Positions 1-12,887 of a stretch of DNA of 64,000 nucleotides are shown in pieces. The translations under genes and the position numbers were made by a program. Source of the DNA: Chrysomallon squamiferum (lineage: Eukaryota > Mollusca > Gastropoda > Neomphalida > Peltospiridae). The DNA is taken from assembly GCA_012295275.1 (NCBI GenBank), contig CM022675.1:15211963-15275962 (forward strand), read 5' to 3'. The notes under the pieces were generated by a model, which saw only the letters and a list, made by a program, of their open reading frames with translations, had not been told where the DNA came from and ran no database searches. Position 1 is the stretch's first letter; the number at the start of each line of letters is the position of its first letter.

Positions 1-1249
1 GGATTCTTCTGTGGTACTTTCCCTCCCTTAGGATCGGCAAAAGGAACATCCGTTATAAAGTAATTCAATGCGGCTATCAAATTAGATTTAGCACGTGCCT
101 GTGGTCAGTAGAGTTCATTTTGTTATTCGTTCCGTGTAGACAGCAAAGCTTTAACAACAAAAAAAAAAAAAAATTAAAAAAATTCTGAGCAAGCTCTGAG
201 ACAATATGACTGGTCATGACTAAATGTCATATCCGTCAGCGCATTTATGACACCTGTCACGTGATGTCTGGTATGTGATTCGAGTGGTAATCTCTTAAGT
301 ATAGCAGATGAATAATTTATTAAATTATCTTCCCTGACTTTTCCTTTCTCCTGATAGGTTTCACCTCACATATTTTATTTTTATTTTTATTTATAATTTT
401 AACTGTTAGTTTACTCAACGTTTAATGATAACAGATTTTACTTGCGTGTGTATTAGTGTAACTTTGCGTGTGTGATTAATGTCAGTCGAATGATATTTCA
501 TGGTTTAGTTTTAGATTTTACTTTCAAGATTATTATTATTAGCAGTAATAGCAGTAGTAGTAAGATGAAGAAGCAAAACAGCAAGAATAAAATAGCAAAA
601 AAATAATAATAAGTTAAGAGTATAACAGAAATTTACGTGTGTTTAATATTCGCTACGAACATAACGTCTAATATCAGGTTTGAAAACAAAATTTCCAAAT
701 TTTAAGAAATATACATTATCAAAACTTTCTATTTTTCTTTCAGAAATCAGCAGGAAGGTTCAGATAACTCTCTGCAATATGTGGATCTCAACAGATGAAT
801 TTAGCACTTGCTTATTCCATTCAAACGTGGAGTTCTGGCAGAGGAAAGAAAAGGTTGTTTAACCTTGTGTTTTCAAAACTGATCTACTTAATTTCAAAAT
901 AAAACCGTTTACATCTACAAACTCTTTCTATTTATCAACATATATACTGAAGAAAAATAAAAAGTTCTAAACCAAATAATATATATTCAATAATATCAGT
1001 TTTTGTTCTTATAATTATTAGTGATTGCGCTGACAAACGGGAAAATTACAATAAAAACAAAATTCATTTCTGTCGTCGTTCTTGTTTAACTATATATTTT
1101 CTCAATGGAATATTAACGCTTTAGAAAAATACAGAAAGATTAATTGTCAATAACAAAACATTTTATGTACTAATTATAACCTAATATTTTTTATTGTTGT
1201 TGTTGTTATTCTTTTTGTTATCACTATCGTTATCATTATTATTATCTTT
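1..1249. other. gene-free AT-rich stretch
   Basis: Low-complexity A+T-rich DNA with short ATT/AGT runs near 530-610. Only short chance ORFs are open, and none has a recognisable domain or convincing splice context. I see no gene here. Confidence 0.6.
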
Positions 1250-1290
1250 AATGCTATTATTATTATTATTATTTATTATTTATTATTAAA

Positions 1291-1356
<66 letters not shown>
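1250..1356. repeat. (ATT)n microsatellite
   Basis: A nearly perfect ATT trinucleotide array with a few interruptions near its left end. Similar ATT arrays recur across the window (about 5.04, 6.84, 12.66, 15.59, 22.40, 29.74, 35.67, 52.0 and 59.05 kb). Confidence 0.95.
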
Positions 1357-1959
1357 TACAATGAATTTGATTTATTTTAAAAACCTATATTCTACACATT
1401 AGTGGTTCACTGACAACACAGTTAAGATAACAGTTAAGGTATTAAAACATATTCTTGGAATATTTTAAAATGTGCAGTTAAATCGACTGAATTTTCTGTT
1501 TAAGTATTTTTGATGCAGTTACACTTTGATCCTTCGGATAAGCGGTGCATGATAGAATGGGAATAATTCGAATTAAAATTCTGTTACTAGAAATAAAATT
1601 ATGCGACTGTATTTACAGACACATTAATGTTAATGATAATTCATTTTAGTGGAGCCTTTTACAATATGATCGACAGTACAGGCATATACGTCTATCTTTT
1701 ATCGATACTATTTTGAAAGAAGAAGAAAAAAGAAAGAATGAAGTTGAATTATGGAACTAAAACAAGCCTTCTGCAGTATTATTGATGTTTCTTATTTCCT
1801 TACAAAAGTTAAACAATACGTGGTTACATTTTCCATATCCGCCAATTCAGTCATCAGAGCGGACTTAGTTAAAAAAGCAATAGTAACCCAGCGAGGAGAA
1901 TTCTTCCAAGTTGATGTGTTTACAAAGTGTATTTACACATGTTCAACAAAAATAAACTA

Positions 1960-2280
1960 AATTAAATTAAATTAAACAAAACAAAACAAAACAAAACAAA
2001 ATAAAATAAAAAAAAAAAAAACAACAATAAAATAAAATAAAATAAAATAAAATAAACAAAATAAAATAAAACAAATAAAATAAAGTGAAACAAACAAAAC
2101 ACAATAAAATAAAATAAAAGGAAAGGAAATAAAATAAAATAAAATAAAATAAAACAAAACAAAACAAAACAAAACAAAACAAAACAAAACAAAACAAAAC
2201 AAATCAAAACAAAACAAAACAAATCAAAATAAAATAAAATAAAATAAAATAAAATAAAATAAAATAAAATAAAATAAAAA
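1960..2280. repeat. (AAAAC)n/(AAAAT)n pentanucleotide array
   Basis: About 320 bp of alternating AAAAC and AAAAT pentamers in blocks, with imperfect spacers. The long F/L/C-rich ORFs on the minus strand here are by-products of the repeat and not genes. Confidence 0.93.
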
Positions 2281-3009
2281 ACACTTAACCGTAAAAATAT
2301 TTCAGAGTTATTCAATCTTCTAAATATGCATTAGATAAAATTCGAGATATAAAACATATATATATATATATATGTACATACACATATATGTACTGATACT
2401 AAGCGTCTAGATTAAAAAACAACATAAATTAACATATTTAAATGTCACAGGTTAAGCCGATTTGCAAAGACAATAAGATGTTTTTAAATTCCATACATAA
2501 TAATCTGCTTTGGAAGAAAGAGAAGAGTTGTGCTATACTTAATGCTACTACAAAGTTGGCAAAGTTGCATTGCGGTATCCTCCCCAGTGTCATCTATCAC
2601 ACTGTTTAAAAAAATCACAAAGCTTACGGATAACAGCACAACTAATTACCTACTTGTTACCTAAGTCTCTTCAGTGGATCAGCATAACAATATGCAACAA
2701 GAATATTTTTACATATTTTAAATTTATAAAAGAACATGTATTATTTAAAGACATTTTTTTCTCTTTTATTAACTAATGACAATCACGTAAAATGAAAATG
2801 CATCAATATCGTCGCTAATAGCCTATACACTTTAAAATGTGTAAACTAACAAAATCAGTAAAATGATCTACTTCTTTCTTCTTTTTTTTTTGCTTTCATG
2901 AATTCCTTAAACTGTCTCAAAACACTGAATTTAATAATGTCTTTTGAAGAAAATGGATTGTAGTAAAAATAATAAATGGATGGATATTTACTTAATGATA
3001 ATTCGGCGC
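2281..3009. other. gene-free AT-rich stretch
   Basis: Unique-looking A+T-rich DNA with a short (AT)n run near 2355. No coding signal is seen on either strand. Confidence 0.55.
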
Positions 3010-4570
3010 AAGTGTGTCTATGATTTGATTTTATACAGACGTCTACGACTAATTGTATAAGTGTGCATATGATACGATCGTATACGTGCATCTGTGGTTT
3101 GATCGTGTAGGGTGACTCTGATTTTATCGTATACATGTGTCTATGATTTGATTTTATACAGATGTCTACGACTAATTGTGTAAGTGTGCATATGATACGA
3201 TCGTATACGCGTCTGTGGTTTGATCGTGTAGGGTGATTCTGATTTTATCGTATACATGTGTCTATGATTTGATTTTTTTATACAGACGTCTACGACTAAT
3301 TGTGTATCGATCGTATACGTGCGTCTGTGGTTTGATCGTGTAGGGTGATTCTGATTTTATCGTATACATGTGTCTATGATTTGATTTTATACAGATGTCT
3401 ACGACTAATTGTGTAAGTGTGCATATGATACGATCGTATACGTGCGTCTGTGGTTTGATCGTGTAGGGTGACTCTGATTTTATCGTATACATGTGTCTAT
3501 GATTTGATTTTTATACAGAGATGTCTACGACTAATTGTGTAAGTGTGCATATGATACGATCGTATACGTGCGTCTGTGGTTTGATCGTGTAGGGTGATTC
3601 TGATTTTATCGTATACATGTGTCTATGATTTGATTTTATACAGATGTCTACGACTAATTGTGTAAGTGTGCATATGATACGATCGTATACGTGCGTCTGT
3701 GGTTTGATCGTGTAGGGTGATTCTGATTTTATCGTATACATGTGTCTATGATTTGATTTTATACATGTCTACGACTGTGTGCATATGATTTTATCGTCTG
3801 ATTTTATCGTATACATGTGTCTATGATTTGATTTTATACAGATGTCTAACTAATTGTGTAAGTGTGTCTATGATTTGATCATTTGATCGTGTATATTTTA
3901 TCATATATATGTGTCTATGATTTGATTTTTGATCATTTACGTTTATTTTATCGTATATATGTTTCTCGTTTATGATTTGATTGTATAAGTGTGTCTATGA
4001 TTTGATCGTTTACGTGTGTCTATGGTTCGATCGTTTACGTGTGTCTATGGTTCGATCGTTTACGTGTGTCTATGATTTGATCATTTACCTGTGTCTATGA
4101 TTCGATCGTTTTTCGTGTTTCTATGATTTGATCATTTATGTGTGTCTATGATTTCATCGCATATGTGAGTCTATGATTTGACTATGACACTGTGTCTATG
4201 ATCTTACTGCATAAATGTATATGACTGTGTAAGTGTGTCTATGATTTAATTATGTAAATGTGTCTATGATATGATTGGGTATGTGTTGTCTGTGATTTGT
4301 GTTTATGATTTGGTTCTGTGTATCTTTATGATATGATTGTGTAAATGTGTCTATGACTGTTATTGCATGCATGTCTATAATTTGATTAGTAAATGCGTAT
4401 GTATGATTTAATTGATAAATGGATGCCTATGATTTCGTTTTATAGGGTTTGTGCCTGATTTGATTAGTAAACATGTGTTTCTATGATTAGACTGGTGAAC
4501 TAGTTATGTTTGACATGATTAGCTGAAGTGTGTCCTGGATCTCACTGGTAAACGTGTGTCTAAATTATCA
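3010..4570. repeat. higher-order tandem satellite, about 123-bp units of about 25-bp monomers
   Basis: The phrase 'tgtgtctatgatttgat' recurs at about 3012, 3135, 3256, 3368, 3491, 3617 and 3740, a spacing of 112-126 bp that is mostly 123. Each unit contains about five related monomers of 23-28 bp: (a) gtctatgatttgattttata, (b) gtctacgactaattgtgtaa, (c) gcatatgatacgatcgtata, (d) gtctgtggtttgatcgtgta, (e) a shorter tgattctgattttatcgtat form. Monomer c contains the perfect palindrome atacgatcgtat. From about 3780 to 4570 the ordered unit breaks down into single, progressively diverged monomers. Because 123 is divisible by three, the minus strand stays open with a repeating 41-residue phrase; this is not taken as coding. 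Confidence 0.92.
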
Positions 4571-5032
4571 GTGGTCTAAATATGTATATAATTATTTTAA
4601 ATGCGTTTGTTATGTAATATTATTGTTATTATTATTATCAATATCATCATCATCATCATGTTAATACACTTAAACTCTTCTCATTGTAGCTGCTTTTTTC
4701 TGAAACGTAGAATATTCTTGACTGTTGTTGGAAGAATGTAAATTTCTGTGACAAAACAGGTGGCATCGTTTTGTGAATTTTGTATTTGTTAAAATAAAAT
4801 AAATTAAAATAAAATTGATTAAATAAATTTACATTGTTTTCAAAAACATTTGACATTAATTTATAATTAGTAAACAAATGTGAAAAAAAAAAATACTTTT
4901 CGTAGTTCATGTCCAGAATGATGTTTTATTCTAAAATAAAATAAATAAAAATTAAAATAAAATGAAATAATATAAATTTCACAACTGTACACTTTTCTAA
5001 ATCATTAGTTGTTCAGTTTGTTGTTGTTGTTG

Positions 5033-5088
<56 letters not shown>

Positions 5089-5160
5089 TAAAGACAGAAT
5101 ATGAACGAAAGGAATATTATAATTAAGAAAAAAATAAATACATAAGTTGAGAAACATTAT
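4571..5160. other. gene-free stretch with (TTG)n(TTA)n microsatellite
   Basis: AT-rich DNA with AAAAT-type runs at 4790-4825 and 4935-4970 and a TTG-then-TTA trinucleotide array at about 5020-5089. No gene is seen. Confidence 0.6.
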
Positions 5161-5800
5161 TAATAGGTTTGACGTCATTATGCATTAACTGTTGTGAAAA
5201 TTAACAGAAACTGTGATTAAATACTGCTCTATATCCTTATGGTGACGTCCACAGTCATCCTGACTTTTCAAGTGGTATGAGCCAATCGGAAATGGTTATA
5301 AATGAAACATGTACTCCAGCGAAACTACCACCGGAAGAAGGATAAAATTAGAGCAATTTTCGCCGTCATGGTTGCAGTGCTATAAAGGTTTTGAATTAAC
5401 TCCCTTTGCACGAGCTTCCGACAAGCAGTTTTCTCCACTGGCATTTCGCAGAAAATTTATTGAATCGGCGTTTGAGGATCTCGCTAAGAGAGAGGTTTAA
5501 TTGAAAATATCGCGTTTGTTATGATAAGCCCCAAGACTTCAAAAGACCACCAAACGACTGGACTTGTGCGATTTCGATCCCATCATTGAAATCTGCAGAG
5601 TTATGGAGCTTAGCCCAATTACAAGTGATTGTTATAGGACACGTGTTTGACTAGAATACGAAAATACGGCTGTGAGTTCGTTTCTATGTTTGTCACGCTG
5701 GTCGGACTAATGACCGCAGAGCATTTGTCAGTAATAATCTAATTAAACTGCTCACAGTACTGAGTTCCTCCTAAGTGCAATCAATTTACCACTTGTCAAC
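5161..5800 (+). other. higher-complexity island with promoter-like motifs and a 63-codon ORF
   Basis: This stretch stands out from its neighbours by more balanced base composition. It contains tgacgtcatt (about 5170) and gtgacgtcca (about 5242), both CRE-like, a CCAATCGG motif (5282) and a ttataaat box (about 5297). An ORF from ATG 5309 to 5500 encodes 63 residues (ends ..FEDLAKREV) that I do not recognise. The TATA-like box lies too close to that ATG for it to be a normal start. It could be a promoter with first exon, an old mobile element, or a chance island. Confidence 0.25.
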
Positions 5801-6838
5801 GAAAAACTACGTAACAGATATTAAATATCATTATTTATTTCTAGGTACATAAACAGATGTATATTCATTTGTTTGGTTGGTTTTTTGTTTGTTGTTTTTG
5901 TTGTGTTTTTGTTTTGTTATTTTTGTTGTCGTTGTTTTGTTGTTGTTTTTTTTGTTGTTTTTTTATCTATTTCTCTTTTTAGTGACATGTTTTACTTGTC
6001 CATCATGGGAAAACAAAACAAAATTATACAATATCAAAGATAATAAACTTTATTTTCATTCTTTCCTAACGGCAAAAGATAAAATAAATGAAAAAATATT
6101 TGGTTACATAAAATATTATATTAAATTGAAATTATTATATTAATAAAACGGGAAAATTGCTGTTTAAACTTTAGCAGAAATGAATAGAAGGTAAACACTT
6201 ATAAAAAAGAAAGATTTTTTATTTTGTTATAATTCAAAATAGATCGTATGTTAAATTATCATGGTCATTTCACAGTGATGATTGTTGTCAACTTTGGTTA
6301 ACCAAGATCGGATATTAAAGAGATGAAGCTAAATAATTCACTTTTTAAATCTCATATTCAGTTAATATGATTTAAGATTAATTTATCTAAGTTCTCACTG
6401 GTTTTATTTATTAGTTCTTGTTTCATCCAGGCTGCGCCATGGATTTGTCTGGTGGACAGAGAATATAAAATACCCTTGTTGTTAACTGATAATAAAATTC
6501 ACAGTGTCTAAAGGCACTCTGATACCTTATGATATTAAAAACAAAACAACAAAACACACATGAGAGCTAAAAACTACGAATCTAAAATTGTCATTTATTA
6601 CACTGATGATAATTAAAATTTGTACTAAAGAGAAAATAAATTTACTAATGAAAACAGGTAATGATATATGTAATTTCTCAGTTAATTATAACAAGTATAT
6701 GCAATGTTAACAGAATAAAAGCGAAATGTAGACATTTGCAATATATTATTGTTATTATAGTTTGTATTTACTTACCTACTTACATGACACGTAGATAAAA
6801 CACCTAAATAAATATCTACTTTGTTTGAAGAGTTAATA

Positions 6839-6905
<67 letters not shown>

Positions 6906-7447
6906 CATTATTATTATTATTATTATTTTGTTACATTTAATTTTATTTCATTTCAGTTAACTGTTATTTCTGTTTAGATTAACCGAACATGGGCTGAATT
7001 ATAAACATACTTTTAAAAGACACCACAAGAATTCTTCAGCCAGTCTTATTACTGTACAAGTGAGGTCTAGATTTAAGTTAATATGTTCAGAGTAAAGTCC
7101 CATTTTTCAATATTGTGTAAGTGCCTGACTGTCACTATTTTTATAAACTACATTAAGCTGTACAATTCATGTGATGCTTTTTGGTTACTAGTGTTTTGGA
7201 AGATGAAACGTTTATTTGATAATCGATATTTCTCACAGTCGGGCGTGTTTGCTTTTCCTGTTGAATCAAATTAATTCATAGATAATTATAAATAAATGTT
7301 CCGTGGAAACAGATATTCAGAGATGAATATTGAAAAATGGTGTGTAGTGTTATGCAATGAAAAAAACTAACAATGCTTTTTTGTTCAGCATAAATCTGAA
7401 ACTTAGAGGTAATTTAAAATAATATTATGCTTACGATTTATTAGTTT

Positions 7448-7454
<7 letters not shown>

Positions 7455-7498
<44 letters not shown>

Positions 7499-7542
7499 CC
7501 TGGTTAATATGTGCGTGGATGTACAGTTGTGTGACCGTGTGT

Positions 7543-7596
<54 letters not shown>
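7455..7596. repeat. compound (GT)n-(GA)n microsatellite
   Basis: A GT array (about 7457-7496), a 45-bp spacer with partial GT character, and then a GA array (7545-7590) that ends in a G-run. ORFs read through it on both strands are low-complexity artefacts. Confidence 0.95.
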
Positions 7597-7597
<1 letters not shown>

Positions 7598-8114
7598 TAG
7601 GGTATGTGTGTAAAGTGTGTCTGTATTTGCGTTCCTTGTTTTGGAGGTATGCGATTGTGGAATGGGTATGTATATATGTATGTGTATGTAAGTTATTTAT
7701 CAAAAGCTCCTGTAATAAACTGTTTTCATTTGAGCAGGAATTTCATACAGTGAAGTAATTAACATTGCGATTCTTCAAATAGGCGTTTTTCCTCCAGTCT
7801 GAGAGAGACGTTATTCGTCTTATTCTAGCAAATGTACGACGTCAAAGACTAACCTCAAATTGTCAAGACACTATTATAACTAAAACTGTGACAACATCGC
7901 AAACTGGAATAATATCTGACCAACAAATAATTAGTATAACACACGACTTGTTTGTGCACACATTACAAGAATTGTAATACTGTTATTTATTATTATCTTT
8001 ATTCGCAGTCTCTCCAACGTAAACAAAGTAATTTGCAAATGATGATATTAAATAAATCTCCATCCACTTAGCATGGCCTGCAACATTTTATTTTATTAAT
8101 GTTTTATTTTTGTC

Positions 8115-8161
<47 letters not shown>

Positions 8162-9899
8162 CCTAATATTAATATTTTTTATTTTATTATTAATATTTTT
8201 ATTACTATTATTTTATTAATTTATTTATGTAATTATAAATATATGTATATGTATTTCCTCAAATATTTGGGGTTTTTAGCGCTTTGAAAATATTCTTTTA
8301 TGATTAGGGTAACTGGCAAATTCCTACAAATGTCATTACTGTTCATTACTACTCGTAAGTGATGGTGAAGGCATCAATCTTAGCAGGAAAAGGAAAAGAA
8401 AGTGTTAGTAGATGATAATGTTCTTACTTCACCAAATATCTTTCTCTCTATTACTGATTTTATTACGTTATCTGCTTTAATTATGTCTTGGGTTCTTTTC
8501 TTTTTCTTTGTTTCTTCTCTTTTATTATTTTTTATTTTTTTTTTTTTTTTTTTTGTTGTTGTTGTTGTTGTTGTTTGTTGTTTTGTGGGTTTTTTAAAAG
8601 TTTTTTGATTTGCTGTTTGAAATGGAACGATGCATACTAATCGGTAGAGGATTTTCACCTTTGACAGTGCGAATAAAATAAAAGATAATTTTGTGAACTT
8701 GTTAGTTGTGAAATAATAATAATAATAATAATAATAAATAATAATAATAACAACAACAACAACAAAATAATAATAAAAATAACAACAACAATAATAATAA
8801 TAATAATCACTGTTGTTGTGTATGTCAGTTTTCATTGTCAATGATAAATCTAGTAATCGACTCATTTTCTTTATGTGAAAGACACTCAGTCTGAAGAGAC
8901 GTTTTCCCTTATCTGAACATTTATAAGCATGCCTTAAACCTTTCAAAAACTATTTCAAAACACGATTTAATTTCTTACTTGTACCTACATAACAGGTATT
9001 TCTTTTGCTCTTTAAATATATAGAATCATAAAAAAAGAACATATGTACATACACAACAGCAGTTCACGGACATACATATATACATTTGCGTAAATACACA
9101 ACATAAAACAGATTGTTTGAAGAAACCTGAAGAGTTTCATGCTGTCAGTAATATTTCGTGTAATAACAGAATAAAAAAACAAAATCAATATAGAATGTGA
9201 TAAAATTACTAAAGCTAGGTCATGTGTAACTATTTACAGCTGTTACGAAATTTAATAGTAGTTTTCATGTAATAGAGATATTGTTCGTAACGTATAGTTA
9301 GTTCTCTTTTCATTTCTTTTTCATTTTCGTTTCCCTTCTTATTTTTTACTATTATTACCAGTTTTCTGGTCATCTTAACTAAATTAATGTTATTCATTGT
9401 GGGGTACGTTTTTATCACGGATTTACCGTGTAACTATATGAAAATAATATTTATTTTAAATAATACCTATTTAATTAAGAGATAGATCAGACATTCAATG
9501 CTAAATAAATACAAATTTACTAAGCTTATTGAAAGTATTTTCTAAAACTAGGATTAAAAAAATTGATAACAGCTCGCTTTGTGTATCACAGCTTACTGCG
9601 TTAGTCTGTCAAACTGATTGGTACCATGTATATGCATGCGTTCATGTATGGAATATTTATTTATTTATTATATGTAAACAAAAAAGGAAAAGAACAACAT
9701 AATGCCTGACTTGTCAATATTTGCAAATGTAAAACAATGTCTCCTGCTTGCTTACATTTCACTCTGAAGATATTTAATAGATAATTAAAAGGTAATCTCG
9801 GTATTTAATTATTGGTATATTTTTTTTTTAAATTTTATTGACAGCTTTGAAAAGAGATATATTTTGTATATGCTAATACTACTTACTTATAACAGTAGC

Positions 9900-10021
9900 A
9901 ATAGAAGCAATATTGGTAAAAGTAGTAGATATAGTAGTAGTAGTAATAGAAGTAATAGTAGTAACAGTAGCGCTAATAATAGTAGTAGAAATGGTAGTAG
10001 TAAGAGTAATAACAGTAGCAC

Positions 10022-10107
<86 letters not shown>

Positions 10108-10108
10108 T
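9900..10108. repeat. (AGT)n trinucleotide array
   Basis: Degenerate AGT repeats from about 9900 become a pure array from about 10023 to 10107. The two overlapping poly-Ser and poly-Val ORFs are repeat translations. Confidence 0.95.
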
Positions 10109-10885
10109 TGCTGTTGTTTTATAATTATTGTTATAGCAATCGTTGCCGCATTATTTTTTTTCTCATTCGTTCATTCATCTACCATACGGTACAGGTTCAA
10201 TAAATAACGACACAACTTGCTGCAGCTTAAGCTGGTCAACAGCTGCTAACAGAAGTAAAAAGTCATTGGTACTGACTAAAATATAATAAATAAATTTACA
10301 ACCACATAGGCATTCGTAAATTTTGACATAAATCATTGACAGCTGATATATGTCGTTATCATTTCATTTGAGACATTTATTAACCTTAAATATTTTCTTG
10401 AAGGATTTATATATTTTATTTGTTCAAATTATTCCCGATATATAGCATTTCAAATAATTTATACAGGTTTCAAAATAATCCGCCGATTTCATTTTCACAA
10501 CACATGGTGAAATTATATTGAAAATCAATATAATAATGCGACTACAATAGATATAGAAATATCAAAATGTCGCAGCCAAATAAGCTTCTACTCGAAGCAG
10601 AATGAGATAAATATTCATCAAGTAACATGAAAACTTGCACTTCTGAAAGGTAAACATTTTTGTTTTTCAAAACATATTTATTTTCCTTGACTTTGATTTG
10701 TTTTAGTATAGTTAGTGATGAGGGTTGTAAATGTTATATACTATGACAATGACAGACATTTCTCTGACATTCTGTCTAATCATTTGCCATTATGTTCTAG
10801 AAAAATCAGTTTAATGTGCCATCATAGACAAAGGTTTATACAATAATAATTACAGTTTGATTAATTCATATTTCTCTTTGCCTTT

Positions 10886-10903
10886 ATTTATTTATTTATT
10901 CAT

Positions 10904-10958
<55 letters not shown>
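10886..10958. repeat. (TTTA)n microsatellite
   Basis: A tetranucleotide TTTA array of about 73 bp, interrupted once near its left end. Confidence 0.95.
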
Positions 10959-11513
10959 GTAGTAGTAATAGTAGTATTACTACTATAAAATGTGTGATGG
11001 TTTTTCTGTAGTCAAAGATTAAAATGTGTACGGAAGTACAGATAATTTATAGGTTACAACCATTTTAACAAAATAAATAAAAAATCATTTGATTATACTG
11101 GCTTCTTACCAGTTAATTTCTAATCTTTATTCTCTAAAACTGAGGTGTAGTTTTTATGAATTATGTAAAATGTTCTATTTTGTTTATTCTTTGTTACATA
11201 TTTATTACAATTGTTGTTGTTGTTGTAATTTTTTTTAGGCTTTTTTTTCAGATAAATAGATAGATAGATACGTATCAGTATAATTTTATATAATAACTGA
11301 ATCATATATGAATATTCTTTGGTTTTGTTTCAGGTTCATTGTAATAGCAGTGTTATGGTGAAAAAAACCTAAGTTTTGAAAGTAAATTACACAAGAATTA
11401 AATTAAGTTTCTTGGTGATAATCATTTAATATAATTTAAAAATATCTGTATATGAACTGTAAAGAGATTTCATAACCGAATATTGAAAAAAAAAAAAGAA
11501 GACTACATACAAA

Positions 11514-12473
11514 ATGATTTTAAATACTAGAAAAATTATTTTTCTAGCAACCCTGGTGTCCATGTTTCTATTTTCATATCTTTATCTGCGACTACTAAAA
11601 AAGATGAGTGTTCACAGCTTTATCAAAATGGTGGCTAACAGAACAGCAGCATCGTTCGGCTCTCTAGGAATCATGTGTAAAGATTCAGCTTATGCACATT
11701 TCCCATTAACCGATGGTTTCAACACGTCTAGTGTGTGGTACATACCAAACAAAAATAAACTTGAAAATGACAAGCGTCTGAAATTCTATTTCCCACACAT
11801 GAACACAAACGATCAAGTAATGATGCTTATAACTTTGGACAAATTTATGGAAACTTGCAAGAAAGGAAATCTCACCGCCTTTTTATGGTCAGGATCTCTT
11901 CTAGGAGCTTACAGACATCATGGAATTATTCCGTGGGATGACGACCTGGATGTGATCGTAGTCGAACGTAATCTAACCAAGGCTCGAAATGTGTTGACTA
12001 ATGTTCCAGGCTACGAACTGTTTTCTCCTAGAGATTTCCAGTGGAAGTTTTATATGAATAATCTACCATCTCTTACCGGTTATAAATTCAAGTTCCCTTT
12101 CATTGATATATTTTTCTTCCAGGAAAATTCAACTCACGTCTTTGGTTTGTTTTCTGGTGTAAAGGGCTATGTTTATAAGAGAAATGAAGTGTACCCACTG
12201 AAGCCTCGCATATTTGAAAACCGTTATGTTAATACGCCGTGTAAAATAGAGAAGTTTGTGAGATCGTACAAATATAATAACTGTGTATCCCTGTATTACC
12301 TGCACAAAGAAAACAGGTCACTTAAATATATTTCCGTTCCTTGTTCGCAGTTATACGAAATGTATCCATTTGTTTTCAGAGAAAATGATACACGTCCTGG
12401 GTATGTTCGCGAAATACTCAAAGTTGGAAATCAAACGCTCAGAACAATTTCTGTTTCTCAGGAATGTCTCTAA
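11514..12473 (+). CDS. LicD-family (fukutin-like) type II membrane protein
   Basis: A single open frame of 319 residues with a clear ATG start (aaaATG). A short basic N-terminus is followed by a hydrophobic segment (about residues 8-28), which suggests a type II Golgi/ER anchor. The LicD nucleotidyltransferase-fold core is visible: WSGSLLGAYR (125-134), followed by IIPWDDDLDV (138-147) with the family's metal-binding DDDxD acidic cluster, and a second acidic motif FIDIF (196-200). Downstream NEVYPLKPRIFENR also fits the family. Several N-x-S/T sites support a lumenal domain. LicD relatives transfer phosphocholine or sugar-phosphate groups (LicD in bacteria, fukutin/FKRP ribitol-phosphate in animals); the substrate here cannot be told. 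The coding part has no intron. A possible 3' splice acceptor (gtttcag) before 11334 suggests a non-coding 5' exon. AATAAA follows 100 bp after the stop. Confidence 0.88.
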   Translation: MILNTRKIIFLATLVSMFLFSYLYLRLLKKMSVHSFIKMVANRTAASFGSLGIMCKDSAYAHFPLTDGFNTSSVWYIPNKNKLENDKRLKFYFPHMNTNDQVMMLITLDKFMETCKKGNLTAFLWSGSLLGAYRHHGIIPWDDDLDVIVVERNLTKARNVLTNVPGYELFSPRDFQWKFYMNNLPSLTGYKFKFPFIDIFFFQENSTHVFGLFSGVKGYVYKRNEVYPLKPRIFENRYVNTPCKIEKFVRSYKYNNCVSLYYLHKENRSLKYISVPCSQLYEMYPFVFRENDTRPGYVREILKVGNQTLRTISVSQECL

Positions 12474-12575
12474 CAAACTGTAATCAGAGTTATGAAATGA
12501 ATTTTTTTTTTTTTTTGATTCCACAGTTAATTCTTTAGTAGAATTTTAACATCTTTATGCTATCACATCTGCTGT

Positions 12576-12581
12576 AATAAA
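12576..12581 (+). terminator. polyadenylation signal of the LicD-like gene
   Basis: AATAAA about 100 bp after the stop codon at 12471-12473, a sensible distance for a short 3' UTR. Further AATAAA-like strings follow at about 12600-12612. Confidence 0.55.
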
Positions 12582-12649
12582 AGCAGTGTTAGTAACAAGT
12601 AAATAAATAAACTAAAACCCAGACTTGTGATTTTATATTATATTATTAC

Positions 12650-12788
12650 CATTATTATGATTATTATTATTATTATTATTGTTGTTGTTGTTGTGGTTGT
12701 TGTTGTTATTATTATTATTATTATTGCTATTAACAGTGATAAGACAAAAAAAATGTATATATGCGCATATGTTTATTTCTGTGTATAT

Positions 12789-12887
<99 letters not shown>

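Larger units (their letters stand above)
5801..11333. other. gene-free, microsatellite-rich stretch
   Basis: No supported gene. Contents are simple repeats: poly-T/TTG at about 5880-5980, ATT at 6841-6927, GT then GA at 7455-7590, TTTA at 8131-8160, T-rich and GTT at 8500-8580, AAT/AAC at 8715-8810, AGT at 9900-10108 and TTTA at 10886-10958. All long ORFs here are translations of these arrays. Confidence 0.6.

Noticed and set aside
1962-2315. Long F/L/C-rich ORFs on the minus strand
   Set aside because: Direct translation of the AAAAC/AAAAT pentanucleotide array.
3262-3741. Repeat-peptide gene on the minus strand of the satellite
   Set aside because: Openness is explained by the 123-bp unit; units with other lengths break the frame; no signal peptide or start context.
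8380-8946. 188-codon minus-strand ORF
   Set aside because: Runs of Tyr, Val, Thr and Lys come from AAT/AAC and poly-A-type repeats; no domain or codon signal.
9864-10203. Poly-Ser and poly-Val ORFs
   Set aside because: Two frames of the same AGT trinucleotide array.
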